Of a stretch of 64,000 nucleotides of DNA, positions 1-8,969 are shown piece by piece. The position numbers and the translations under genes were made by a program. Source of the DNA: an uncultured Fibrobacter sp. (GTDB lineage: Bacteria; Fibrobacterota; Fibrobacteria; Fibrobacterales; Fibrobacteraceae); the NCBI GenBank assembly GCA_934691725.1, contig CAKUTF010000004.1, positions 51,874 through 115,873 on the forward strand. The letters run 5' to 3'. The notes beneath the pieces were generated by a model. The model was not told where the DNA came from and did not search any database. It was given only the letters and a program-made list of their open reading frames with translations. Position 1 is the first letter of the stretch, and each line of letters opens with the position of its first letter.

Positions 1-1404
1 CATATAAGGCGCCCACTGCAACGCGGTAAAGGATTTCGGAATAAGGATTCCCATGCTAACCGAGATTTGCGCACCGCGCAGATATTTCCGCCCGATTTTC
101 ACCAGGTTTTCAATCAGCCTACAGAACGCTTCCATGTCGTCGTCGTTTTCCGTGGGAAACCCGACCATTGTGTACAACTTAATCTTGTTGAATCCCGAAG
201 AGAACGCGTGTTCGGCTGCGTTATACATATCCTCGTCGGTAATCGTCTTGTTGATCATCTTGCGTAAGCGCTCCGATCCCGTTTCCGGGGCGAACGTTCC
301 GCTGCGACCGCCTTTTAACGCCGCCACTTTTTCCGCTAGCGACTGTCCGAAACTGCTCACGCGAATGCTCGGAAGAGAAACATCGACATTGTCAAAAAAC
401 GCATCGTCGATGATGGAATCTGTCAAAGCCTCGATCGGTTTATAATCCGCCGTCGAAAGGCTCAAAAGCCCGAGTTCGCTTTCGCCTGTCGCCCGGACGC
501 CTTCCTTCGCTAAATCGATAACATCGTCCGCAGGAAGCTCCCGGCAAGGCCTGTACCAAATCCCCGCTTGGCAAAAACGGCATCCCTGTGTGCAGCCACG
601 CATCACCTCGACGCTAAAACGGTTGTGGACTAGCCTCATGTTGGCAATCAGGTTTTTGACCGGATAATCTTCTTTCTTAAGTTCCGGGATATAGACGCGA
701 CGGACGCCGTTCGTATTCGCATAGGAACCTTTCGCCGGATCTTTCGGAACGAGCTGTCCAAATTCGCCCTGGACAACTTCGCGAAACGCCGGCACATACA
801 CGCCGTCGATTTTCGCAATCGCTTCCAGAATTTCCATTCGGGAAAAGCCGTTCTTTTTACATTCGCCGACCGTCCGTAGAATTTTCGGAAGCATCTCTTC
901 GCCGTCGCCGATATTGAAAGCGTCAAAGAAATCCGCCACCGGTTCCGGGTTCGCCATCGCCGGGCCGCCGCCGAGGACAATCGGATCGCTTTCCTTGCGG
1001 TCCTTCGCAAAGGCCGAGATTCCCGCAAGCTCTAACACATAGGGAACATTTGTAAAGTTGAGTTCCGTCTGGAGCGTCATCCCGACAACATCGAATTCCC
1101 GTACGGGCGTCCACGTCGCATGGGTATAAAGCGGAATGTCGTGCGACCGCATTTCCCGTGCCATATCGTCCCACGGCGCAAAGGCGACGTCCATCCACAA
1201 ATCCGGTTCGCGGTTTACGACATGATACAGCACGCGCAAGCCGTTGTTCGAAAGTCCGATTTCATACAGGTCCGGGAAGACGAATGCCATCCGGGCGAGA
1301 AGCTTCGCCGGATCCTTGACAACGCTGTTCGCTTCGCCGCCCATGTAGCGGGCCGGACTTTCTACGGACGGAAGGACCTGTCCTAACTTTTCAAATAAAT
1401 TCAT
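1..1404 (-). CDS. Radical SAM protein, TIGR03960-like (3' end cut by window edge)
   Basis: The gene reads leftward from an ATG at 1404 and stays open to base 1, so 468 residues are visible and the C-terminus lies outside the window. A B12-binding-like N-terminal half (about residues 35-180, with 'GGGPAMANPEP') precedes a radical SAM core. Its cluster-binding cysteines are C271, C275 and C278 in 'RGCTQGCRFCQAG', a CX3CX2C arrangement. This combination matches the TIGR03960 family ('radical SAM fused to uncharacterised domain'), usually about 600 residues or more and often fused to a TIGR03936-like domain. The reaction is not established. The enzyme should be cytosolic, hold a [4Fe-4S] cluster and cleave S-adenosylmethionine. 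No strong ribosome-binding site is visible before the ATG. The gene is separated by 68 bp from the convergent-side GH9 gene, which reads in the same direction upstream of it. Confidence 0.85.
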   Translation of the reverse strand, partial: MNLFEKLGQVLPSVESPARYMGGEANSVVKDPAKLLARMAFVFPDLYEIGLSNNGLRVLYHVVNREPDLWMDVAFAPWDDMAREMRSHDIPLYTHATWTPVREFDVVGMTLQTELNFTNVPYVLELAGISAFAKDRKESDPIVLGGGPAMANPEPVADFFDAFNIGDGEEMLPKILRTVGECKKNGFSRMEILEAIAKIDGVYVPAFREVVQGEFGQLVPKDPAKGSYANTNGVRRVYIPELKKEDYPVKNLIANMRLVHNRFSVEVMRGCTQGCRFCQAGIWYRPCRELPADDVIDLAKEGVRATGESELGLLSLSTADYKPIEALTDSIIDDAFFDNVDVSLPSIRVSSFGQSLAEKVAALKGGRSGTFAPETGSERLRKMINKTITDEDMYNAAEHAFSSGFNKIKLYTMVGFPTENDDDMEAFCRLIENLVKIGRKYLRGAQISVSMGILIPKSFTALQWAPYM

Positions 1405-1472
1405 ATCAACCGAACTTTAAAGGAATGACGATAAAATTTTCAGGCAGAATATAAAATTCCACCGTCCAAAAA

Positions 1473-3155
1473 TCAGGGAAGGGCATCCAAGGCTCCCGCC
1501 AAATAGGCAAGCGGAGCGTTCCAGTTTATCGCCACTTCATTGGTCGCGTAGCTGCAAGCAGAATCCAGATAAGCGATCGCCGGGAAACCCTTCGCCGCAT
1601 AATCGGGACACTTCCACGGTTCTTCGCCAATATCATGCTTTCCCAAATGCGGGCCGCCGACAAGCATTCCGGGGACAGGCAAGAGGACGGAATCCGCTTC
1701 GCTCTGGCGATGATGAGGATGCATCGGGGAGCGAGAACCAAATCCGGTCACATAAGAAAGGTGCAACGGATTTTTTCCGAGCAGATAGGCGAGCGCCTCT
1801 TCGGCTGCAGCACGATATTTTTTCTCCTTCGAAATCCGATACGCTTGGAGCAAAATGATTCCATTGTTCGCTACGTGGCTATTGGAACCCCAATTCCATT
1901 TCGGGGAAGGAAGAGGCGCGCGATAAGCCGAAGAATCATAGACAGCAAACAAGGATTCCGCTTCTTCAAACAAAAGATTTCTCGCCGTTTGCACCAGGGA
2001 ATCCCCAAAAGCCGGAGAGGTCGCGACGCGAAAAACGGCGAGAAGATTCAAATCGCCCCACCAAAGTCCGCCGTTCTTGTTTATCGTCAAAGCAAGAACT
2101 TTCAAGTCATCCAAATATCTTTTTTCCCTTGTCGTTTCGAACAGTTCCGCTGCGGCAAAGCGAAGCTCGTCCTTTCCGTCTTCGCCTTTCGCGATATACG
2201 AACCGGTAAAGACATCCTTTGGCTGCTCATAGAAAAGCGTCGGATTCTTTTGCGAAAAGTCGTAAGCCCGCTTGGCAGCCGCCAACAATTTTTGCGAATA
2301 CGCCTTGTCAAATTTTCGGTAGATGCGCGAAGCCTGCGCCATGACGCCGGCAAATCCGAGCGAAGAAGTGATACCCTTTCCGATGGCAAAACGGGGAAGC
2401 GTATCCTCGTGCGGCATGATGTTTCCGCAAAAATCGAGAGACGTTAATTTGTGAAAAACTCCCCAGTCCGCATCCTGCATGGAAAGCATCCAGTCCAAGT
2501 TCCACTTGACCTCTTCGAGAATTGTCGGGAGTTTTTTGTTTTCCCGCGGAATGTCCCAATCGAGCCTCTTCGCATACGCCGGAAAATCTTCGTAAAACTT
2601 TAAGAGCGTCGAAACGGTGATGTTCGAATTGACGATATACTTTCCGAAGTCTCCGGCATCGTACCAGCCTTTTGGCGCGCTGATTTTCCGGTCCTTCCCA
2701 TAGACCCGAACCGCCGTGTCCAAATGTCCCGCCGGACGCGCCCAGATTCCCGCATACCGAGCCTCTAGCGCCATTCCAGCCCGCTGGAAATAGAACCATT
2801 TGAGCGACGCCTTCGTCAATTCCCGGTAAGGATTTCTTTGAATCGAAACGGGCGAACCCAAAATTTTTCCGTTCCGGACAATGGCGTAGGAACCTTCCCT
2901 TTGGACAGACGAAAAGTCAAAAAGTTGAACCGTATCGCCGCTCGTTTCATCGTAAACAGCCCGGGAAGCGGCTAGGCGGACGGCAAGCTTGTTCGTCAAA
3001 AGTTCCCGGATTTCAACCGAAGCCGTGTCGGAACCTTTGAGAACAAATTGCTTCTGTGATTCGGGAGAAAATCCCAGCTGGTTTATCGCCGGAACATCGG
3101 CAAAAACGATGGAAGCCAGAAACAATCCCAGAATCGGAAAATTTGATTTTTTCAT
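1473..3155 (-). CDS. Secreted family 9 glycoside hydrolase (endoglucanase type)
   Basis: The 560-residue protein begins with a signal peptide ending near 'SIVFA-D'. An Ig-like CelD N-terminal domain follows (about residues 20-110, 'INQLGFSPES'), then a GH9 (alpha/alpha)6 catalytic domain. Catalytic signatures are 'KGWYDAGDFGKY' (DAGD at 166-169, nucleophile-activating aspartates), 'HPHHRQS' in the substrate cleft, and 'ATNEVAINWNAPL', where E540 is the expected proton donor. The family hydrolyses beta-1,4-glucans (cellulose, mixed-linkage glucan) by inversion. There is no sorting domain or carbohydrate-binding module after the catalytic domain, unlike the second GH9 at 51788-53905. The ATG overlaps the stop of the AlbA_2 regulator upstream by 4 bp (ATGA), with GGAGAA just before it, so translation is probably coupled to that gene. 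Substrate preference cannot be read from the sequence. Confidence 0.93.
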   Translation of the reverse strand: MKKSNFPILGLFLASIVFADVPAINQLGFSPESQKQFVLKGSDTASVEIRELLTNKLAVRLAASRAVYDETSGDTVQLFDFSSVQREGSYAIVRNGKILGSPVSIQRNPYRELTKASLKWFYFQRAGMALEARYAGIWARPAGHLDTAVRVYGKDRKISAPKGWYDAGDFGKYIVNSNITVSTLLKFYEDFPAYAKRLDWDIPRENKKLPTILEEVKWNLDWMLSMQDADWGVFHKLTSLDFCGNIMPHEDTLPRFAIGKGITSSLGFAGVMAQASRIYRKFDKAYSQKLLAAAKRAYDFSQKNPTLFYEQPKDVFTGSYIAKGEDGKDELRFAAAELFETTREKRYLDDLKVLALTINKNGGLWWGDLNLLAVFRVATSPAFGDSLVQTARNLLFEEAESLFAVYDSSAYRAPLPSPKWNWGSNSHVANNGIILLQAYRISKEKKYRAAAEEALAYLLGKNPLHLSYVTGFGSRSPMHPHHRQSEADSVLLPVPGMLVGGPHLGKHDIGEEPWKCPDYAAKGFPAIAYLDSACSYATNEVAINWNAPLAYLAGALDALP

Positions 3156-4552
3156 TTTTTATTCTCCAAAACTAACCAAGAACCGAACTTTCTGCCGCCG
3201 ACGCGTTTTAAGGCGCCTTTCTTTTGGAGATTCGAAAGGTGATACTTTACACCGTCCGGCGTAATGTTTCCCAGTTTCTCCGCGATTTCACCGCGCGAAA
3301 GTTCCGCATTTTCCCGCACAAGTTCTAAAATTCGCATTTCCATATCCGAAAGCTTTTGGGTAGTCTTTTGGGTAGTCTTTTGGGTAGTCTTTTGGGTAGT
3401 CTTTTGGGTAGTCTTGCGCCATAAGGAAAACAGGATTCTTTCCGTCTTTTCTACGATGGAGGGTTCTTTTAGACCCTTTTCCCTGCAAAGCGAAAAAACT
3501 TTTAGGATTCCGCTCCCCCAATGCTCGATGATGTTCATTTTGGCAAAGACATCGGCAAGAACCTTGTTCCGGATGCTGGAACTTCCGGTTTTCATTTCTT
3601 CGATCGTGATTCCGCCGAAAAGCGAGCCGGGGCTTGAAACTTCAATTCTATCATCATAGACGGCGATTTGGATAAAAGACGGAACCAAATAATTGCGATG
3701 GACAACCGCATTGATCACGACTTCGCGAATCGCTTCGGGAGGAATTTCATATTCTTCCTTGCGCAAGACGCCTTGGATTTTTGCAGATAAATGAATATGA
3801 GACAGAACAAAGTCGTATGCTTTTTCAATCTGTTCGTAAAGAGGACCGTCAAAATCCTTCTTGTCGATGAATATTCCTTTTTCCTTACCTTTAAAGCGCG
3901 CGCACTGGATTTTTGCAAAAGTGAAAGAATTTTTTGTCAGCAGTTCAAACGCGTTCGACGGGAATTTCCTGTTTTTGTAAGGCACGAGAAGTTGCCAGCT
4001 TTCCAGGTTTTTCCTTGTCACGTTCTTTTTCGAAAACTTCCTGATTGTTTGGCAAAGGCTTTCTATGTCGAAAGATGCAGCGGGATTTTCGCCAAACGGC
4101 ATTTCGTCAAAGGACAGGCGCTTTCCAAACAGAATCAGTTCCTGCAGCTTTTCATCTGTCGCGCGCCGAGTCGTCGCTCCGATGCGCACATATGTTCCGT
4201 CAGCCAAACCTTCGCGCCTTACAAAATAAGGCTTGTTCTGCCCCGATTGGATTTCAAGAACGATGACCGTCTTCTGCCCGATTGCCTGGAAAAAGATATT
4301 CGGAACAATTGACGGCGAACAGTTCTCGGCAATCGCGTTCGTGATGGAATCCATATAGACGAAAAGCTTTTCCTTCGGGACGCCGATTACGCGAAGCGTT
4401 TCGTCCTCGATGCCGAAAACGATTTTTCCGCCCTTGCCGTTTGCAAACGCGGAAATCGTCTTGAGATATTTTTTGTCTTCGGTCGGCATGGAGCGCTTGA
4501 GTTCGAGCGTTTCCGATTCGCCGTTCTTAATTTCGGAGAGCAGCTGCATCAA
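3152..4552 (-). CDS. AlbA_2 (Schlafen-type) domain regulator with C-terminal HTH
   Basis: The protein has 466 residues. Residues about 10-130 form an AlbA_2/Schlafen-like domain ('ESETLELKRS', 'FANGKGGKIVFGIED'). Residues about 265-375 resemble the ATPase-like C-terminal part of COG2865 proteins ('REVVINAVVHRNY', 'IEHWGSGILKVFSLC'). Residues about 405-460 form a winged helix. Between them, residues 381-400 are a tandem run of the four-residue unit TTQK. COG2865 proteins are treated as DNA- or RNA-binding regulators and often sit in R-M or defence islands; their exact function is unclear. The gene starts 3 bp after the stop of the helicase-methylase gene and overlaps the downstream GH9 start by 4 bp, so it belongs to the same transcript. 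It may control the R-M operon or the cellulase, but this is inference. Confidence 0.85.
   Translation of the reverse strand: MMQLLSEIKNGESETLELKRSMPTEDKKYLKTISAFANGKGGKIVFGIEDETLRVIGVPKEKLFVYMDSITNAIAENCSPSIVPNIFFQAIGQKTVIVLEIQSGQNKPYFVRREGLADGTYVRIGATTRRATDEKLQELILFGKRLSFDEMPFGENPAASFDIESLCQTIRKFSKKNVTRKNLESWQLLVPYKNRKFPSNAFELLTKNSFTFAKIQCARFKGKEKGIFIDKKDFDGPLYEQIEKAYDFVLSHIHLSAKIQGVLRKEEYEIPPEAIREVVINAVVHRNYLVPSFIQIAVYDDRIEVSSPGSLFGGITIEEMKTGSSSIRNKVLADVFAKMNIIEHWGSGILKVFSLCREKGLKEPSIVEKTERILFSLWRKTTQKTTQKTTQKTTQKTTQKLSDMEMRILELVRENAELSRGEIAEKLGNITPDGVKYHLSNLQKKGALKRVGGRKFGSWLVLENKK
3353..3412 (-). repeat. Five perfect 12-bp tandem repeats inside the AlbA_2 gene
   Basis: On the + strand the unit CTTTTGGGTAGT occurs five times head to tail, encoding repeated TTQK on the minus strand. 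The unit is a multiple of three, so gain or loss of copies changes linker length without a frameshift. The repeats lie in the hinge before the C-terminal winged helix. Confidence 0.97.
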
Positions 4553-4555
4553 ACC

Positions 4556-7500
4556 TCACTCCATTGCCCGGACGTGGGTCCTGATAAAGGCTACCTCGTC
4601 TGCATTTAGTTTGTACTTGAAATTGAGCTGGGCGTCGATTTCGTCGATGGATCTGGACCAGTCGATGTCGCTGTTCGAAGTAAAGTCCTGGAGAGGAACG
4701 TTCGCCCAGGTTTCGCGGGGATTGTCTTGCGTCACCTTTAATGTTCCCAGCATCGCGCGGGCAAATCTCGTCTTGATATACTTCAAGCAGGCTTCCGCTT
4801 CAAATTTTGTCTTGAATTTTCCAATACTCAAAAAGGTTAATGTATGCCCGACAACGGGCCGCCCGACAACGGGCCGCCCGACAACGGGCGTAGAGAGAAC
4901 TTCGCCAATCGCACCGGTGCCATTCGCTTTTGGAACAAAGACTTTGTAAGCATCGAAATTATCCGGCAATTTCAGATATTTCTTCTTAATCCATTTTAGA
5001 TTTCTCGAAGTCTTTTCCCTCCCTAAAATACCTGCATATTCTTCTCCGTCATCAGGTTTTTCGTCAAAAAATAGTTCTGGAAATGTTTCAAAAACATTTG
5101 AGCCAACATCATAACGATGACCTTTACTCGGTCTTGACTCAGCCCATGGATTTTCTTTGTATAAGGTTTCCGTTAAATGATACAGATCTCTCGGATAAAC
5201 CAAGTCCGCAAAAGTCTTAAAATTTTCATTAACCACTTTCTTTAAAATCGAACTCAATTCCGAATAAGCGGAGAACGTTCCAATCTTCCCGAAGTTCGCC
5301 TGCGCGTCAAACAGGGTAATCGCGACGCCGCCCTTGATATCGACCGTCGGGAAAACGTCCGTGCTTTTCGCGTAATACCGGACCACCTTGAAGTGCTCGT
5401 CGTTCAGGATTTTCTCGTTCCAGTCCTTCGGCGTCTTGCCCGCGTTGAAGAGGAACCGCGCCGGAGTGATCAGCGTGCCCAAAGGAGCCATCTTTTTCGC
5501 CACATCGATAAACCGGTGGTAAATCGGGTCGGAGCCGTTCGCGTCTCCGTTCGCCATGGTCTGGTACGGCGGGTTTCCTACGACTGCATCGAATTTCATT
5601 TCGTCCTCTTTGAAATTTTTAGGGGCACTTGAAGTTTCTTTCCAAAAGCGGAGCTTGTTCACGCTGTTCACAAAATCGTCCGGATTTTTCGCGATGACCG
5701 TTTCCAGGCTTTCGAAATGGCGGGCGTTCACCGTTCCACGCCGGAATCCCATCAGGGTGCGCCTTGTAATGCTTGCCGCCATCGGCGTCTTGCAAATCAC
5801 GAAGATGTTTTCGGCGATAACCTTGTCCCAGACCTTGTGCTGGACAGAAATCGTCGTCGCGGTCATCGTGCCGAAACGCTTTTTCAGTTCCGCCCGGTAA
5901 ATCCCGTAAGCCATGTAAAGCGGGTAAAGACCGCTCTTGCTGTTGATTTCGAGGATGCGGCTTTCGGGAGAAAACACTTTTTCGGTTAATCTGCCGCGGC
6001 TTACAAGGCGCGGGCTTTCGAGCATCCTATCCGTGTCGAACGATTCGTCAAAAAACGCGTAGCCGCCGAGGCTTTCCGAAAGGTGCATGTTCACCACGCG
6101 CCACGGCGTGAGAACCGTTTCCTTGTCGGGGTTGCGGAAGCTGTTGAAGATGTTTCCCACCCTGCCAATGCGCTCTTCCACGCTCAGAGAATCTGCGGCG
6201 CGGGCCATTTCGCGGATTCGCTTTCCCGCTTCGCGGAAGATGTCCTCTTCGTAATACTTCTTGAACTTTCGGAACAGGTCCTTGGTCACGCCTTTCGGCA
6301 TGAATTCCGCCCAGCTCGTGTCATCGACCAGGTTTTCGAAATTTCCGATGTTTATCTGTTCGCTTTCGTCGTTCAGGTTCGCCCCATAGATCATGAGCGG
6401 CATCCGGATGCTGATTCCGCGGAGAATGCTCGCCGCCGCGTCGCGGTTCTTGCGCGCTTCTTTCAGCTTTTCCAGGCGTTCCTTTTCTTCGGGCGTCAGG
6501 TCATGCGGTTTCTTTTTGCCTTTGCCGCCTCCCAAATCTTCGTATTCCTCGTTCGTGAGTCCGGAACTGTTGATGTCGATATTCCCGGATTTTTTCATCG
6601 CACGCGTCTGCCCGATGATTCTTTTCAGGTTGTCGAATTCCGCAAGTTCCATCTTGTCGAGCTTCAACAGTTCGTCGTTGTAGAGGCACGTGTCTTCGAA
6701 GCCGTTTCGCACCACGCGCTCTACCTGGACGCGCTTCAACTGGCCAAGCATCTTTTCGACATCGAAAGTCCGCATCTTTGTGCCGTCGAATCCGATGACC
6801 GGGCAAAAGTTCAGGAACTCTCCCATGATCCTTTTGTCGGTCTGGGTTGTCCTTCCCACCCGCGCGCTGATTTTCGCCGTTTCGGCTAGGACCTTGAGCG
6901 TCCTGTCCGGTGCAAAGTCGAACACAAAGCATTCCTGCTTGACGCGTCCGTTAATCGTCGCCGGAGTCTGCACGCGGAAAATCGTCTGCATGTAGCTCGC
7001 CGCCGACGTGTTCGCGCTGCCGCTGAGCATGAAGACCGCGGTCCATTCCGGCACGGAAACGCCTGTCGTCAAGCGTCCGCAACTGAGCGTAATCGTGTAA
7101 GTTTCGTCCGGGTCGGGGCCTATCGCCTTTTGCACCATTTTCAGCGCGTCGTCGTTTTCTTCGTCCGCATCGCCGTTGCCCGCGACATTCACGATTTTAA
7201 AGTTCCCGAACACCCTGTGGTTCCTAAGCATCTCGGACAAGGCTTTCGCCGCCGCTACCCCGGGAAGCATCCACAGGGAATGCCGAAAGTTCCTCCGAAA
7301 CTCATCCGTCGAAAACGGGTAGTTGCTCCCGTCATCCTTTTTGCAGATCAGGTTCAAAAAGCTTTTGACTTCGCCGTTGTGTACAAATTCACCGTTTTCA
7401 TCCGTGCGGAAAAATTCGTGAAAGTTGAACGCCAAGTCGTTGTCGCTAAAATTCTTGACCAGTTTTCCCAAATCGAACGTGTAGATGTTCATGCGCGGCA

Positions 7501-8569
7501 ACACGGCATACGGATTCGGATCGCCCTTGTGGACAACATCCCATTCCGCCTTTGCCTTTTGTTCCATCACGTAATCCCACGTGTAGATGTCGCTTTCCTC
7601 GTATTCGTCGAGCAAGTTGAACGGCGTTCCCGAAAGCTGGAGAACCTTGGTATTTTCCTTGGTCAGTTCGCTGATGACCGCCTGGCCTAGTTCCGTCTTT
7701 GTCCCTTCGTGCGCTTCATCGACGATCAAGCAGTCCCATTCCGCCGTGAAAAGCTCGTTGTTCTTGTCAAAGTTGCCGCCGACTTTTTCGGAACCGCGCA
7801 AATCCTGGATGCTCGCAAAGTAAACATAGCGTCCCTGGCCTTTTCTGGCGTTGCGTTCTAGCAAATCGAAACGGTTCCCCTTGTCCCTCGAACCGTATTG
7901 GAAGAAATCTTCGCGGTCGATGAAAATCTTGCCAAAATCCTTGAACCAGCCGTCGTTTACCACCGGGCGATGCGTGAGGATCAACGTCCGCTTAAAGTTC
8001 ATTTCCTTGACGACCTGGAGTGCGCACAATGTCTTGCCGAAACGCATCTTGGCGTTCCACAGCATCTGCCTTCCCTTTTTAAAACGCTTGACGGTTCTGT
8101 CAATCGCGTCGCGCTGTTCCGGACGAAAAATAATCGGAGTCCTGTCCTCTGAAATCTGGCTGGAGTTGAGGGATTCCTTGCCTTGCTTGACAGCGAGTAT
8201 CGCATTCTTTACCGTGGCCAAATCGGTGACAAACCATTCGTCCGCGTTCAGCCCGTTAAAATCCTTCTTTCGGACGCCGCTCCGCTTGAGGACATTGTGA
8301 ACATCCGAATCACGGAATCCGAAAGTGGATTTTCCCTTTACATAGTCGGCTTTTTCCGTATAGAGAAGCTGGTATCGGATGCCGGCGGTCTGCGTGTACT
8401 GGCGAATGCGCTTGTGGGCGGCATCGTTCAAACTTTTGCTGTTCGGAGAAAAGTCGAATCCTTCTTCGATCGTGGCGTCGCCGATTTTCAGGCAATGTTC
8501 GTGCGCCTTGTCGGCGATACCGAATACGTAGATAAGTTTGGGCACCAAGGATGTTCGATAAACAGACAT
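4556..8569 (-). CDS. One-chain restriction-modification protein: GIY-YIG-like nuclease, SF2 helicase, Eco57I-type adenine methylase
   Basis: The protein has 1337 residues and at least three modules. Residues about 10-135 look like a T5orf172/MUG113-type GIY-YIG nuclease ('YVFGIAD...LKIGDAT', later 'EWF'). This call is the weakest. Residues about 140-600 are a superfamily 2 helicase, with a Walker A-like 'AKMRFGKTLCAL' near 172-180 and a DEAH box 'LIVDEAHEG' near 282-290. Residues about 860-1330 are an N6-adenine methylase of the Eco57I class, with the AdoMet motif 'ILEINSKSGLYPLYMAYG' and the catalytic 'VVGNPPYQ' (NPPY near 998-1001). The C-terminal part probably holds target recognition. Cleavage and methylation on one polypeptide resembles type IIG/ISP enzymes. 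A GGAGG ribosome-binding site precedes the ATG, which overlaps the upstream gene's stop by one base (TAATG). A pentapeptide repeat, VVGRP, sits at 1227-1241. Confidence 0.85.
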   Translation of the reverse strand: MSVYRTSLVPKLIYVFGIADKAHEHCLKIGDATIEEGFDFSPNSKSLNDAAHKRIRQYTQTAGIRYQLLYTEKADYVKGKSTFGFRDSDVHNVLKRSGVRKKDFNGLNADEWFVTDLATVKNAILAVKQGKESLNSSQISEDRTPIIFRPEQRDAIDRTVKRFKKGRQMLWNAKMRFGKTLCALQVVKEMNFKRTLILTHRPVVNDGWFKDFGKIFIDREDFFQYGSRDKGNRFDLLERNARKGQGRYVYFASIQDLRGSEKVGGNFDKNNELFTAEWDCLIVDEAHEGTKTELGQAVISELTKENTKVLQLSGTPFNLLDEYEESDIYTWDYVMEQKAKAEWDVVHKGDPNPYAVLPRMNIYTFDLGKLVKNFSDNDLAFNFHEFFRTDENGEFVHNGEVKSFLNLICKKDDGSNYPFSTDEFRRNFRHSLWMLPGVAAAKALSEMLRNHRVFGNFKIVNVAGNGDADEENDDALKMVQKAIGPDPDETYTITLSCGRLTTGVSVPEWTAVFMLSGSANTSAASYMQTIFRVQTPATINGRVKQECFVFDFAPDRTLKVLAETAKISARVGRTTQTDKRIMGEFLNFCPVIGFDGTKMRTFDVEKMLGQLKRVQVERVVRNGFEDTCLYNDELLKLDKMELAEFDNLKRIIGQTRAMKKSGNIDINSSGLTNEEYEDLGGGKGKKKPHDLTPEEKERLEKLKEARKNRDAAASILRGISIRMPLMIYGANLNDESEQINIGNFENLVDDTSWAEFMPKGVTKDLFRKFKKYYEEDIFREAGKRIREMARAADSLSVEERIGRVGNIFNSFRNPDKETVLTPWRVVNMHLSESLGGYAFFDESFDTDRMLESPRLVSRGRLTEKVFSPESRILEINSKSGLYPLYMAYGIYRAELKKRFGTMTATTISVQHKVWDKVIAENIFVICKTPMAASITRRTLMGFRRGTVNARHFESLETVIAKNPDDFVNSVNKLRFWKETSSAPKNFKEDEMKFDAVVGNPPYQTMANGDANGSDPIYHRFIDVAKKMAPLGTLITPARFLFNAGKTPKDWNEKILNDEHFKVVRYYAKSTDVFPTVDIKGGVAITLFDAQANFGKIGTFSAYSELSSILKKVVNENFKTFADLVYPRDLYHLTETLYKENPWAESRPSKGHRYDVGSNVFETFPELFFDEKPDDGEEYAGILGREKTSRNLKWIKKKYLKLPDNFDAYKVFVPKANGTGAIGEVLSTPVVGRPVVGRPVVGHTLTFLSIGKFKTKFEAEACLKYIKTRFARAMLGTLKVTQDNPRETWANVPLQDFTSNSDIDWSRSIDEIDAQLNFKYKLNADEVAFIRTHVRAME
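4846..4890 (-). repeat. Three 15-bp tandem repeats in the methylase C-terminal part
   Basis: The unit GCCCGACAACGGGCC occurs three times in a row (the last base of the third copy differs), encoding VVGRP repeats. The unit is a multiple of three and carries its own short inverted repeat (GCCCG/CGGGC), which could favour slippage. It lies between the NPPY-containing core and the C-terminal, probably DNA-recognising, segment. Confidence 0.96.
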
Positions 8570-8964
8570 TATTCGCCTCCTTTTAATTGATACTTGCCCT
8601 TGCCTCTGCCTGTAACCGGAACTATGACGCCAAGGTTTTTCATTTTCTTTACCACGTTCGTTGCCGTCGCCGGCGAACAGTCCAAAACCTTTAGCACATC
8701 CGTTGATCCGAAAACTTGGCTGATTTTCATTTCACGAACGATCGCCAAAATATTTTCTTGCGTTAAGGAATTCAACCGGGCCGCTTTTACTAAATCTGTT
8801 AAACGTTGTTTAAAACCAATTCCTAAGGTTTTTGCGTCAATCCCTAAAGTTTCCCCTTCAAAATCAGTATTTTTTACAATAGCTTTGAGAATGAAACCAG
8901 TCTGTTTAAATTCCGGTTTCGGCAGACCGGATTCTTCGATCGTGAGAACTTCATCGAGCGTCAT
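8569..8964 (-). CDS. Small winged-helix protein of the R-M operon
   Basis: The protein has 131 residues from the ATG at 8964. A longer reading from 9102 would overlap the upstream coding sequence by 133 bp and gives only Arg/Gln-rich shadow sequence, so it was not used. The N-terminus 'EESGLPKPEFKQTGF' resembles the segment that follows the ATPase-like domain in AlbA_2/COG2865 proteins. Residues about 55-125 look like a winged helix ('LTQENILAIVREM', 'CSPATATNVVKKMKNLGVI'). It may be a DNA-binding subunit or the remnant C-terminal half of an AlbA_2 regulator; the full AlbA_2 gene lies two genes downstream. The start is 5 bp after the stop of the M-like gene, and the stop overlaps the next ATG by one base, so the genes are translationally coupled. 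No catalytic motif is visible. Confidence 0.75.
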   Translation of the reverse strand: MTLDEVLTIEESGLPKPEFKQTGFILKAIVKNTDFEGETLGIDAKTLGIGFKQRLTDLVKAARLNSLTQENILAIVREMKISQVFGSTDVLKVLDCSPATATNVVKKMKNLGVIVPVTGRGKGKYQLKGGE

Positions 8965-8969
8965 AGAGC

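Noticed and set aside
3353..3412. A CRISPR-like repeat array
   Set aside because: The repeats are directly adjacent 12-bp units with no spacers and lie inside a coding frame.
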